Assembly (NCBI GenBank): GCA_016712045.1
Contig: JADJRV010000004.1
Span: forward strand, 163,998-227,997
Direction: 5' to 3'
Source of the DNA: Chloracidobacterium sp.
Lineage (GTDB): Bacteria > Acidobacteriota > Blastocatellia > Pyrinomonadales > Pyrinomonadaceae
DNA: 64,000 bases
A program made the position numbers and the translations under genes. Positions 18,921-27,904 of this stretch are shown here, piece by piece; within the stretch, counting starts at the first letter, position 1; each line of letters starts with the position of its first letter. The notes below the pieces were generated by a model. The model saw nothing but the letters and a program-made list of their open reading frames with translations, was not told where the DNA came from and ran no database searches.

Positions 18921-20258
18921 TTAGTCAGGTTGTATTTTTGGCCTGAAAAGCGGCAGCTTGCCGACAACAAAACTCAGAAAGACGGCACAAAAGATCATTA
19001 GGATATGTGAGGTGGGCAGAAAATAACGATATTCGGTGTGGATCAGCGACTGAACAGTAGCGTAATAGAGAGGGACGATCGCGAGGATCGCTAATTTGAA
19101 ACGGTCCTCCCGTGTGATAATCAGTAACACCAAACCCAATAAAAATAGCGGCAAGATCGTAGCGGTCACGAAGCCTCTCTGTATGAATTTGAGTGGCCTA
19201 TTGAGGAGATATAAGGTTTGAGGTGTCGTTTCAAACTCATTTCTTTCCGGGGCGATCGCCGGTACACGTTCCATCCGAAAAGATGTCGAGGCACGGTGCA
19301 AAACACTCTTTACATACCAGCCCGGGTTATCAGCCACTACCGAAAGGGCGGTTCTTAGTCGACGACGCTCGCGCAGTACGCCGTCAGGATGTAATAGACC
19401 GCCGGCGTTATAATCCGGCCGATCTGCTAACTGTGCATCCATTGCCATAACACCAAAATCTGTACTCGGCATTCCCAAACTGCCACTGGGATCGTAGTCG
19501 CCCAGTCCCTCTATAAATGTAGTTCCCATTCCGAGCGACAGCGGGATAAAGCTGTCAAACACAATATAGTTGCGGATCGTGATGGGAGCGATCATCAAAA
19601 CGAAACTCACTACCAAGGTAACGGCAAATCTGATACGAATGTGTTTTGGCAACAAGAATAGCGAGAAAGCTGCAAAGAAGAGAGGCAATATCAACGCGTT
19701 CGAGCGAAACCAGCACGAGAGACCGATCGAGACTCCGCAAAAAATTGCCATCGACAATTTTCCGTCCCGAATGGCTCGCACAAGGAAATATATGGCTGCC
19801 AAGATCGGTAACACGGCTAATTCATCCGGGAGGATTACGGATGAATGATACGCGAATTGCGGAGCAACTGCCGTCAATACGCCACCGATCATCGCGACGC
19901 GAACATCAAAAAGACCCAGTGCTATCAGAAAAATTAAGACTGGGGCGAGCGAGTTTAACAGGATCTGAACGATCACAAACGCTTCGTTTTCGCCCCACAA
20001 CAGGTAATTGATACCGATAAATATCGGATAGCCCGGTGGATGTAAGAGAACTGTCGCGTCTGATGGTGGGTTGGGTCCGGCTAAAAAGAGTCGAAATTCA
20101 CCAGTGGCTAGATATTTGGCATCGTTTTTGTAAAGTTCCGTGAGCCCCCACTGCACACCGGCCATCTCAACCTTGTTGTTTTGCCAAACAACCACTCGAA
20201 TGCCCGCAGATATGACGAACAACAGGAGGCAAAGTTTAAGAATGGAGATCCTGCTCAT
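18921..20258 (-). CDS. GT-C (GT39/ArnT-like) membrane glycosyltransferase
   Basis: About 445 residues with ten or more hydrophobic spans. The first periplasmic loop has the acidic start YKNDAKYLATGEFRLF and then LHPPGYPIFIGINYLLWG, the layout of dolichyl/undecaprenyl-phosphate-sugar dependent transferases of the GT39/ArnT type. Such enzymes move a sugar from a lipid carrier to an outer acceptor. The start at 20258, two bases after the asnB stop, was chosen over an upstream ATG that overlaps asnB. Acceptor unknown. Confidence 0.82.
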   Translation of the reverse strand: MSRISILKLCLLLFVISAGIRVVVWQNNKVEMAGVQWGLTELYKNDAKYLATGEFRLFLAGPNPPSDATVLLHPPGYPIFIGINYLLWGENEAFVIVQILLNSLAPVLIFLIALGLFDVRVAMIGGVLTAVAPQFAYHSSVILPDELAVLPILAAIYFLVRAIRDGKLSMAIFCGVSIGLSCWFRSNALILPLFFAAFSLFLLPKHIRIRFAVTLVVSFVLMIAPITIRNYIVFDSFIPLSLGMGTTFIEGLGDYDPSGSLGMPSTDFGVMAMDAQLADRPDYNAGGLLHPDGVLRERRRLRTALSVVADNPGWYVKSVLHRASTSFRMERVPAIAPERNEFETTPQTLYLLNRPLKFIQRGFVTATILPLFLLGLVLLIITREDRFKLAILAIVPLYYATVQSLIHTEYRYFLPTSHILMIFCAVFLSFVVGKLPLFRPKIQPD

Positions 20259-20260
20259 TC

Positions 20261-22183
20261 CTAGTTCTGATCGAGAAACTGCTGCATCCATAATTCTAGT
20301 GTCAGTAAGAAAAATACGTTTAGATTATGATCATGGCGGCCGGAGAGGTTGGCGTCAATAAGGTTACGGACAGCCGCGGGGTCAAAAATGCCGCGGCTCT
20401 TTACTCTTTCTTTTGATAATAGATCTTCAACGAGTGGCATCAGCGGCCCGCGCAGCCACGACCTGACAGGAGCGCTAAATCCTGCTTTTTTACGCCAAAC
20501 GACTTCTTCTGGAAGTAGACGCTCGGCGGCTTTTTTTAGAATGTATTTTCGTTTGATGCCCTTGATCTTTAGGTTTGAGGGTAGCCGGGTCGTTAGATCG
20601 ACCAGCTCTTTGTTGAGAAAAGGCACGCGGACCTCCAGATTTGCGGCCATTGACATACGGTCGGTCGTGTCGAGATTGAGCGCGGGCATAAACGTTTTGA
20701 AATCGACGTAGAGCATCCGGTTTAGCGGCGAAGCGTCTTTGCAATGCTCAAAATATTGTTTGTGATAACGATATGCGTCAAAGCCGGACATCTCGCTTTT
20801 TAAATCGTCTGCGTAAAGTCCTCGTTTCATCTCGTCTGTAAAATATGTGCCAAATCCGAGATAGCGCTCTTCGAAATCCATACCGGCACTGCGGGCAAAT
20901 TTTTTGAGATTGCGGAGCGGAGCCGTAAATTTTCCGGGCAGGCCGCCATAGGCGAGGCTTTCGATGACCTTCATCGCCGGACGGCGAACAGCTGTCGGTA
21001 CGATGTCGGTCAGCCCGGCGAGCTTCATCGCCATCTGGCGCGGATAGCCCGCAAATATCTCGTCACCGCCCATGCCTGAGAGCATCACGGTCTGAGTATG
21101 CCGCGACTGCTCAGAGATCAGATACGCGGGTATCGCCATATCGATGATCGGAGCCTCTTGGTGCCGGACGAGTTTTGGCAACAGATCGGCGAGGTCGGGC
21201 GTGAGCATCGTTTCGTGATAATCGAGATCGAGCAATTTGGCGACGCGTCGCGACCATTCGACGTCGTCGGGGATGATGTCGTATTTGAGATCATCGGCGG
21301 AGATACCGCTGGTGTAGGCCGAAACCTTTTGTTTTGAGTGCTTTGCCATCAAAGCGACAATGGATGACGAATCAACACCACCCGAGAGAAAAGCCCCAAG
21401 CGGAACGTCGGCGACCATCTCCATCTCGGTGACGCGGTTGAGAGTTTCAAAAACCAGATCTGTCCATTCGGCCTCACTGCCGCCTTTCTCTTCGGCCGAA
21501 TAATCAAGGTCCCACCACTCGTGCGTCGATATCTCGCCGTTTTTCCAAGTCAGAAAATGCCCGGCCTTGAGCTGGTAGATGCCCTTGAACATTGTGTGCG
21601 GCGGAACCGGCCAGAGGAACGTTAGTGATTGGTGCAGAGCTTCGCGATCTAACTCAGGTTGGACAAGTTTTGTCGCGAGGATCGCTTTAATCTCAGATGC
21701 AAAGACGAGATCCTCGCCAACCTTAGCGTAAAAAAGCGGTTTGATCCCGGCACGGTCGCGGGCGAGCGTGAGCGTTTTTTCGAAATCGTCCCAGACGGCA
21801 ACGGCGAACATGCCGTTGAGCTTGTCGAGACAATCGGTGCCCCATTCGCGAAACGCTTTAAGTAGCACCTCGGTGTCGGAGCCGGTCGTGAACGTCACGC
21901 CTTTTGATTCGAGTTCGGTGCGGATCTGCTTGTAGTTATAGATCTCACCGTTGAGGATCATCGCAAAGCGTTTGTCACTGGTGAGCATCGGCTGATGTCC
22001 GGCTGACGAAGTGTCGATGATCGACAGGCGGCGGTGGCCGAGACATGTTTTCAAACGATTTGTGCCAAAGGCTTCGGACACAAACACACCCTCATCGTCG
22101 CGGCCGCGATGCTCGATCGCGAGCAGAGCCGCTCCGATTCGCGTCTCGGGATCAGGTGAAATTATTCCGGCGATGCCGCACAT
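20261..22183 (-). CDS. asnB: Asparagine synthase (glutamine-hydrolysing)
   Basis: An N-terminal class II glutaminase begins MCGIAGIISPD, with the nucleophile cysteine at position 2, which fixes the start at 22183. EHRGRDDEG and GEIYNYKQIR follow. The synthase domain carries the pyrophosphate loop SGGVDSSS near residue 268. At 640 residues it is of normal length. In housekeeping use it makes asparagine; relatives within polysaccharide clusters amidate sugar acids, and the position between a glycosyltransferase and a methyltransferase leaves both possible. Confidence 0.92.
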   Translation of the reverse strand: MCGIAGIISPDPETRIGAALLAIEHRGRDDEGVFVSEAFGTNRLKTCLGHRRLSIIDTSSAGHQPMLTSDKRFAMILNGEIYNYKQIRTELESKGVTFTTGSDTEVLLKAFREWGTDCLDKLNGMFAVAVWDDFEKTLTLARDRAGIKPLFYAKVGEDLVFASEIKAILATKLVQPELDREALHQSLTFLWPVPPHTMFKGIYQLKAGHFLTWKNGEISTHEWWDLDYSAEEKGGSEAEWTDLVFETLNRVTEMEMVADVPLGAFLSGGVDSSSIVALMAKHSKQKVSAYTSGISADDLKYDIIPDDVEWSRRVAKLLDLDYHETMLTPDLADLLPKLVRHQEAPIIDMAIPAYLISEQSRHTQTVMLSGMGGDEIFAGYPRQMAMKLAGLTDIVPTAVRRPAMKVIESLAYGGLPGKFTAPLRNLKKFARSAGMDFEERYLGFGTYFTDEMKRGLYADDLKSEMSGFDAYRYHKQYFEHCKDASPLNRMLYVDFKTFMPALNLDTTDRMSMAANLEVRVPFLNKELVDLTTRLPSNLKIKGIKRKYILKKAAERLLPEEVVWRKKAGFSAPVRSWLRGPLMPLVEDLLSKERVKSRGIFDPAAVRNLIDANLSGRHDHNLNVFFLLTLELWMQQFLDQN

Positions 22184-22201
22184 AATTCTTATTAATTTTC
22201 T

Positions 22202-22275
22202 CCACAGATGAACACGGATGGACACAGATAGATCAGTGAAAAAAATCTGTGCTTATCTGTGTCATCTGTGGCTAA
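22202..22275. repeat. Long hairpin of the CACAGAT family (copy b)
   Basis: The left arm CCACAGATGAACACGGATGG continues with ACACAGATAGATCAGTG; the right arm reads ATCTGTGCTTATCTGTGTC then ATCTGTGGCTAA. The right arm supplies the stop codon (TAG of TTAGCC on the minus strand) of the methyltransferase gene. Same family as the copies near 12954 and 41779. Confidence 0.78.
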
Positions 22276-23120
22276 TTTTTCTTTTTCATCGTTGCCCACA
22301 GATGCCAGCCAAGAACGCCCTCGAGCGGCAGCCAGCCGACGGGCAGCGGCGGAGCGTGCATAAACTCTTTGTGGTTTTCGATTATCTCAAAATCGGCAAA
22401 ATCTTTGGCTATCTCCGCTGCGTCGTACACCTTAGAATACGGGTTAAAAGGCCCGTCGGTGCTGACGTTGATAAAATTATCCATTGCGAGATATTTCCAA
22501 ATGCCTACTTTCTTGGCGTTCGCTATATGATCGCCGTAAATGCCGCCGGGCTTTAGCCGAAGGGCGTACATCGCAAGCAGCCCGAGCCGCCGCGCAACAC
22601 AGATCGCTACGAGATAATTGAGAGACCATTTTGCATAGAGCATCACGATCAGCTTGCCGTCCGGTTTTAGAACGCGATGCAGTTCGGCCTGAGCCGTTTT
22701 GATCTCCGGAATATGATGGAGCACGCCGTGGCTGAAAACAATGTCAAAAGAATTATCGTCGAACGGCAGCTCCAGAGCGCTAGCCCGCTCAATGCGATCG
22801 AACGGCAGATCGTGGAGCGAAAAACGCATCTTTACACGCTTTACAGACTCTTCGGTCAGATCGGCTCCAGAGTATTTCCCGCCGCGACGGACGATCTGCT
22901 CGCCATCTGCTCCTTGGCCGAGGCCGATCTCTAGCACACGTTTGCTGTTGAAATCGATGCGGTCGAGATTTGTTAATATATGCGGCTCTTTGGCGTACCG
23001 GAAAGCGTCGTAACGTGCAAAAAAATCAGCGTATTCGGCACGTGTCTCTTCGTTGAGATCGCCGACAAGCTCCGCCCCGCACGGATGCATCTGCCAAAAA
23101 TCTTTGATCTCGTTTTCCAT
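22272..23120 (-). CDS. Class I SAM-dependent methyltransferase
   Basis: A 282-residue protein. Motif I KRVLEIGLGQGADGEQIVRR near residue 55 and DIVFSHGVLHHIPEIKTAQA place it in the UbiE-like methyltransferase group; the N-terminal FWQMHPCGAELVGDLNEETR is an unusual leading region. Probably methylates a sugar or lipid intermediate of the surface polysaccharide (inference from neighbours). Its stop codon lies inside the adjacent hairpin, so the C terminus may be element-derived. It starts five bases after the toroid gene stops. Confidence 0.85.
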   Translation of the reverse strand: MENEIKDFWQMHPCGAELVGDLNEETRAEYADFFARYDAFRYAKEPHILTNLDRIDFNSKRVLEIGLGQGADGEQIVRRGGKYSGADLTEESVKRVKMRFSLHDLPFDRIERASALELPFDDNSFDIVFSHGVLHHIPEIKTAQAELHRVLKPDGKLIVMLYAKWSLNYLVAICVARRLGLLAMYALRLKPGGIYGDHIANAKKVGIWKYLAMDNFINVSTDGPFNPYSKVYDAAEIAKDFADFEIIENHKEFMHAPPLPVGWLPLEGVLGWHLWATMKKKN

Positions 23121-23124
23121 CTCG

Positions 23125-24309
23125 TTAACCTTTTGCCTCGATCAAACGGGCGAGAGCATACGCCATCCACGCTTGTCCCCAACGCATGAACGGCGTTTTT
23201 ACGACCGACGTTTTTCGCCGTTGATAATAAAAATATCCGCTCGGGTCGAGCATATTTTCTATCGTCCAGTCGGCTGTTTTTTGAGCCATCGGCAACATTC
23301 TATCGTCGATTGCCCGCAGTTCGCACATCGTCGAGATCGCCGCTGCCGCCGAGTGAATATCGACGGGATAGGTTTCCGTGTCATAGTATTTTGGCGTGCC
23401 GTCATCGAGAAAAAACTTGGCTAACCAATACCCGCCACCGAGATTGATCGCGTCAAACGTCTCGGCCCGCAATTCCTCGATCTCGCTGGATATTCTATAA
23501 AGTGAGAGCAAAATATACGCGGTGTGAAAATTGTCGACCCACCCCTGAATGTCGTTGCCGCCATACGTCCAGGCACCATCGCTACGCTGTCGGCGGATGA
23601 CGAAACGAGCGATTTTGGTGGCAATGTCGAGATACTTTGAGTTTTGAGTCAAAGCTCCGACGCGAGCCAAACACTCGCCCGCGAGCAGGCTGGCGTTGTA
23701 GATCTCGGTCCGGTCGAGCGGCGTGTAGCTGAAACATACTTCGTCGTCTGTCTCATAAGAACGGTTAAGCCCTGTGAGAATAAAGGTGCAAATTTCCTCG
23801 GCCGCTGTTAAATACTTTTCATCACCGAATGCCTCGAAAGCTTCTAATAACGCCTGCTGAGCAAATGCCGTCGGCACGATCGCGGGAGTGCCAAGCGGCG
23901 CGTAAAAATTGCGTGACTGCCAGTCGAAATTATAGCCAAAGGCAAGCGCAGACTGGCCGTCAGACGCGGTGTCGCGAATGGCGGTATTCATCAGTCGTTC
24001 AAGCAGGTCTTTTGCAGTCGCGGCATATGCAGCATCATTTGTTGCGCGATACCGCGATAGTTCGGCTAGGGCGAACAACGCCAAGCCCTTTGGATTTATG
24101 CCCTTTTTAATACCTAAAACCGGACGCAGATCTATCGGCGAACGCTTGACGGCTTGTAGCAACGCGAGTCGTGCAAAGCTTACGTGTTTCAGCGGTGTGA
24201 GCTGAAACAAAAAACTATTGAGCCCGTCAAACGGGTCGTGTCCGGCAAAATCTTCGCGCTTACAATACGCAAACAGCCGATCGTAAGATTGTTTGAGATC
24301 AATGGACAT
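23125..24309 (-). CDS. Alpha/alpha-toroid protein, possibly polysaccharide-modifying
   Basis: A 394-residue, signal-less protein made of repeated helical hairpins with glycine-led turns (DKRSDGAWTYGG-like: QRSDGAWTYGGNDIQGWVDN; LDPSGYFYYQRRK). This pattern is that of alpha/alpha toroids such as terpene cyclases, uronate lyases and glucuronyl epimerases. No DxDD or other cyclase motif is seen, so a carbohydrate role is favoured by context. It is the first gene of the leftward polysaccharide group. Exact activity not assigned. Confidence 0.7.
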   Translation of the reverse strand: MSIDLKQSYDRLFAYCKREDFAGHDPFDGLNSFLFQLTPLKHVSFARLALLQAVKRSPIDLRPVLGIKKGINPKGLALFALAELSRYRATNDAAYAATAKDLLERLMNTAIRDTASDGQSALAFGYNFDWQSRNFYAPLGTPAIVPTAFAQQALLEAFEAFGDEKYLTAAEEICTFILTGLNRSYETDDEVCFSYTPLDRTEIYNASLLAGECLARVGALTQNSKYLDIATKIARFVIRRQRSDGAWTYGGNDIQGWVDNFHTAYILLSLYRISSEIEELRAETFDAINLGGGYWLAKFFLDDGTPKYYDTETYPVDIHSAAAAISTMCELRAIDDRMLPMAQKTADWTIENMLDPSGYFYYQRRKTSVVKTPFMRWGQAWMAYALARLIEAKG

Positions 24310-24438
24310 CGGAGGTCGGTAAAGGGAAAGGTTATCACAGATGCGTCCGCATTTTGGACGGCGGACAAAGGGACGGCCTGGCTTTTGCCCTTTACGTCGA
24401 AAAGCTAGATAATAAGACCTTACTTTACGGCACTTTTT

Positions 24439-24963
24439 ATGAAGTTTTTCTCGGACATACGGCTACTAATTCTGGCGATCTGGCTTGGGGCCGCGGTATT
24501 TTTTATCGGCGTCGCACAGACCGCGTTTGCCGTGCTGCCCGAGCGTGAACTAGCCGGGGCCGTGGTCAACCGAAACCTGATGATCCTCAATATCGGCGGT
24601 ATCGGGATCGCGCTTTTTATGCTGTTAACTTCGCTGGTCGCGACGGCCCGCATCAGCACGTTTTGGTTGTGGATCGAGCGGTTTTTGCTGTTGCTGCTAG
24701 CGGCGGCGTGTGCGGTGGGGCAGTTTGTCATCGGATTTTGGCTCGCGTCGCTTCGCGGGCAGATGGGGCGGCCGATCGACGAGGTGGCGGTTGATGACCC
24801 TTTGCGGATACAGTTCAACACGCTGCACCAATATTCGATCTGGGTGCTGATGGCGGCGATGGGTGCGGGGCTGATCGCGTTTTTTATCATCTCGAACCGC
24901 AAATTTGCTGGCAAGACGGTCGCGGACGATCCGTACGATTTTTCAAAAGAATTTAAGGCCTAA
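24439..24963 (+). CDS. DUF4149/TMEM205-like membrane protein
   Basis: A 174-residue protein with four membrane spans (about 7-30, 48-70, 76-100, 133-155). The arrangement LILAIWLGAAVFFIGVAQ, later FNTLHQYSIWVLMAAMG, fits the DUF4149 family of unknown function. The stop is six bases before the next ATG, so it is probably cotranscribed with the GrdB-like gene. Confidence 0.7.
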   Translation: MKFFSDIRLLILAIWLGAAVFFIGVAQTAFAVLPERELAGAVVNRNLMILNIGGIGIALFMLLTSLVATARISTFWLWIERFLLLLLAAACAVGQFVIGFWLASLRGQMGRPIDEVAVDDPLRIQFNTLHQYSIWVLMAAMGAGLIAFFIISNRKFAGKTVADDPYDFSKEFKA

Positions 24964-24968
24964 CAATT

Positions 24969-25760
24969 ATGGAATTGATAGAAAAAAAGAACGATTTTGC
25001 ATCGCGTTTTTCGCGGTGGAACGCTAACGAAGAGCTTCGCGGTTATCCGTATGTCGAGAATATCCACACGCCTTTCACTCCTGTCCGCCGGGCACTGCCG
25101 ATGCTCAATCTAGCGCTCGTCACATCAGCCGGAGCCTACATCGATGGCACGGATGCGTTTGATCTGGAATCAAAAGACGGCGATCTGAGCTATCGCGAAA
25201 TACCGGTCGAAGTCGAGGCCGAAGATCTTCGCTACGCCGCAAAGGGCTACGATCCAAAAGCCGTCACCGACGACCGAAACGCCCAGATACCCATAGACCG
25301 TCTGCTCGAATATCAGGCAAATGGGGTAATCGGCGGCCTCAACAACGTTTGGTGGAGCATCAGCAGCCACATCCCGAACGCAGAGCGTGTTGCCGCAGAA
25401 CTTGCCCCGGCGATAGCCGACCGGCTTGCGAGATACGATATCCACGCCGCTCTGTTTATACCCGCTTCGCCGCTGTGCCATCAGACGCTCGGGATCATCG
25501 CCCGCTGCGTCGAAGCCGCCGGTATCCCGACGATGCTTGTCTCGGTCGATGCGCGCCTCACTGACAAAGTTCGTCCGCCGCGAACTGCCTATTACAACGG
25601 CGAGTTTGGCTCGGTCGCCGGAAAGCCAAATTGGCGTGAGTATCAAATGCGTGTTTTGGACGAGTCTCTGCGTTGGACGGAGACATTTGACCAACCCGGT
25701 TCGCGAAAGCTCGCCGTCGATCTGGAAACATCGGTCGAAGCCGCCCGCGGAGAAAGATAA
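24969..25760 (+). CDS. GrdB/PrdB-related reductase-like protein
   Basis: A 263-residue protein related to the selenoprotein B subunit of glycine, sarcosine and betaine reductases. Typical features: PFTPVRRALPMLNLALVTS, DLSYREIPVEVEAEDLRYA, PIDRLLEYQANGVIGGL and PASPLCHQTLGIIARCVEAA. The frame contains no in-frame TGA, so no selenocysteine is used, and no GrdA, GrdC or GrdD partner lies nearby. It is therefore one of the stand-alone relatives found in aerobic bacteria, of unknown activity. Confidence 0.75.
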   Translation: MELIEKKNDFASRFSRWNANEELRGYPYVENIHTPFTPVRRALPMLNLALVTSAGAYIDGTDAFDLESKDGDLSYREIPVEVEAEDLRYAAKGYDPKAVTDDRNAQIPIDRLLEYQANGVIGGLNNVWWSISSHIPNAERVAAELAPAIADRLARYDIHAALFIPASPLCHQTLGIIARCVEAAGIPTMLVSVDARLTDKVRPPRTAYYNGEFGSVAGKPNWREYQMRVLDESLRWTETFDQPGSRKLAVDLETSVEAARGER

Positions 25761-25767
25761 GAATTTG

Positions 25768-25834
25768 CCCACGAAATACACGAAAGGCACGAAAATAAGA
25801 GGATTTTATTTCGTGTTTTTAGTGTTTTCGTGGG
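25768..25834. repeat. Long hairpin of the CACGAA family (copy c)
   Basis: The left arm is CCCACGAAATACACGAAAGG then CACGAAAATAA; the right arm TTTCGTGTTTTTAGTGTTTT then CGTGGGTAG. It lies between the convergent GrdB-like and DUF2585 genes and could also act as a terminator for both. Confidence 0.72.
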
Positions 25835-25838
25835 TAGA

Positions 25839-26429
25839 TCAATGTCCGCCCATTTGCCAGACCTTCAGAGCCTCGATCGGGTAGATCAGCATTACGATAT
25901 TGATGAGCAGGCTGTCGCGGATCCACACGATGAGGATCGCCTCGGTCGCAAGAAAGAGGGCGAGCGACTTCCAAAACTTTAGCTTGTAGGCGATCGTGAA
26001 ACCGGTCGCACAGCACACAATATCTGCCAGCGAATTGATGATCGAATCGCCAAAATAATCGAGCGACAGCGTTACGGTCCGGTAGCGTTCAATAATGTAG
26101 CTTGAGTTTTCGGCCACCTCCCAGGTGCTTTCGATCAGGACCGCGATAAACAATCTCCATGAGAGCGGCATACGCCGAAAGACCAGCCCGATCAGCCAAA
26201 ATTCTAAAACGCCGTGTAGTACATGCGTGAATGCATACGGGTCGATGATGTGTTGTGAGTTGTGTGTCGACCAGATGTTCCATGCCCAGGGGCTGTAGTC
26301 GCCGGCTTGGCACCACCAGACGCGGCCCTGCCACACTAGGAGCACCGTCGAGACGACGATCACAAAAAGACAAAGTATGACGGGGTTTTTTTCGAAAAGT
26401 CTGGGCTGTTCAAAGTTTGGTTCGTTCAT
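25839..26429 (-). CDS. DUF2585 membrane protein
   Basis: A 196-residue protein with about four to five spans. Family hallmarks are dense: WWCQAGDYSPWAWNIWSTHN, then SQHIIDPYAFTHVLHG, ESTWEVAENSSYIIERYR and DYFGDSIINSLADI. The conserved His, Glu and Asp residues suggest a membrane enzyme, but none has been established to my knowledge. It faces away from glpD, which starts 53 bases beyond. Confidence 0.85.
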   Translation of the reverse strand: MNEPNFEQPRLFEKNPVILCLFVIVVSTVLLVWQGRVWWCQAGDYSPWAWNIWSTHNSQHIIDPYAFTHVLHGVLEFWLIGLVFRRMPLSWRLFIAVLIESTWEVAENSSYIIERYRTVTLSLDYFGDSIINSLADIVCCATGFTIAYKLKFWKSLALFLATEAILIVWIRDSLLINIVMLIYPIEALKVWQMGGH

Positions 26430-26482
26430 TTTGCCAACTTGTCCCGGATGAATGAGAATTTAACTGCATATTTAACTACAGA

Positions 26483-27904
26483 ATGGATCGCAGCAAAATT
26501 TTAGCACGCGTTAGGGAACGCACACAGCTCTGGGACATCGTCATCATCGGCGGCGGTGCGACGGGGGTCGGCTGCGCTCTCGACGCGGCGTCACGAGGGT
26601 TAGATGTTCTGCTGCTCGAACAACACGATCTTGGCAAAGGCACGTCGAGCCGATCAACCAAGCTCGTCCACGGCGGCGTCCGTTATCTGCGGCAGGGCAA
26701 TATCTGGCTGGTGCGCGAGGCCTTGCGGGAACGCGGGATATTGCTGAAAAACGCGCCGCATGTGGTGCATAAACAAGACTTTATCGTGCCGTGCTACAGC
26801 CCGTGGCAAAAGCTATTTTACGGCGTTGGGCTGAAGGTCTATGACAAGCTCGCCGGCAAATACAGCCTCGGCAGATCGCGGATCCTTTCGCGAGACGAGA
26901 CGCTGCAAATGCTGCCCAATATCAGCAAAGACGGGCTTTCGGGGGGCGTTTTGTATACAGACGGGCAGTTCGACGATACTCGCTTGTTGATCGATATGGC
27001 GGTGACGGCGAGCGAACACGGAGCCGCTTTGCTCAACTACGCAGCCGTCCGTTCGCTCGCAAAAGACGTTGATGGCAAGGTCAACGGCGCCCAATTTGAA
27101 GACGTTTTGAGCGGCGAAAACTTTGCTGTCAGCGCCAAAGCGGTGATCAACGCGACCGGTGCATATTGTGACCCGATCCGAAAGATGTCTGACCCGTCTG
27201 CCGTGCCCGTTATTACATTTGCACGGGGTTCGCACATTGTGCTCGATGCACGGTTCCTGCCCGGCAACGCAGCCCTGATGATACCCAAAACAAGCGACGG
27301 CCGCGTGCTATTTTGCATACCGTGGCTAGGACATTTACTGGTCGGCACGACCGATGTGCCGTGCGAGACCGCAGCCCTTGGAGATGTCGTTAGCGAAGAA
27401 GAGATCGATTTTTTGCTTAAAACAGCGGGGGCGTATCTTTCCGAACAGCCAACACGTGTTGACATTTTGAGCAGATTTGCCGGTGTACGCCCGCTCATCA
27501 GCAGTAGCGGTACTAAGAATACGGCCAAACTCTCTCGCAGCCACGAGCTGTTTGTAGATGCGGCCGATCTCGTCACAATAACGGGCGGCAAGTGGACGAC
27601 ATATCGGCGAATGGCAGAGGATGCGATCGACGCCGCTACTAAGATCGGCGGTCTCAATGCCGGTAAATGCGTAACCGAAACGCTACCGATCTCAGCTCCA
27701 AAGACGGCCGCTGGCGAGCGGCTTCATCCCGATCTGCCATATACTCGCGAGGACGTCGTTAGGGCTGTTCGTGATGAGATGGCGATGTGCCACGAAGACG
27801 TACTTTCCCGGCGAACGCGGGCCAGGTTCGTGAATGAACGTGCCGCATCGGAGCTCGTTCCGATGGTCGAAGAGATAATGGCAGAGATCCGATCTAAAAC
27901 GTAA
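26483..27904 (+). CDS. glpD: Aerobic glycerol-3-phosphate dehydrogenase
   Basis: A FAD enzyme of the inner membrane face that oxidises glycerol-3-phosphate to dihydroxyacetone phosphate and passes electrons to quinone. The FAD loop IIGGGATGVGCALDAASRG lies near residues 20-38, followed by the GlpD signature SSRSTKLVHGGVRYL. ITGGKWTTYRRMAEDAID marks the C-terminal region. At 473 residues it is slightly short. No glpK or glpF is present in the window. The 3' end overlaps that of the converging peptidase gene. Confidence 0.92.
   Translation: MDRSKILARVRERTQLWDIVIIGGGATGVGCALDAASRGLDVLLLEQHDLGKGTSSRSTKLVHGGVRYLRQGNIWLVREALRERGILLKNAPHVVHKQDFIVPCYSPWQKLFYGVGLKVYDKLAGKYSLGRSRILSRDETLQMLPNISKDGLSGGVLYTDGQFDDTRLLIDMAVTASEHGAALLNYAAVRSLAKDVDGKVNGAQFEDVLSGENFAVSAKAVINATGAYCDPIRKMSDPSAVPVITFARGSHIVLDARFLPGNAALMIPKTSDGRVLFCIPWLGHLLVGTTDVPCETAALGDVVSEEEIDFLLKTAGAYLSEQPTRVDILSRFAGVRPLISSSGTKNTAKLSRSHELFVDAADLVTITGGKWTTYRRMAEDAIDAATKIGGLNAGKCVTETLPISAPKTAAGERLHPDLPYTREDVVRAVRDEMAMCHEDVLSRRTRARFVNERAASELVPMVEEIMAEIRSKT

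Noticed and set aside
24969..25760. Selenoprotein gene with in-frame TGA
   Set aside because: The GrdB-like frame is open throughout and has no TGA; cysteine or no residue occupies the corresponding site.
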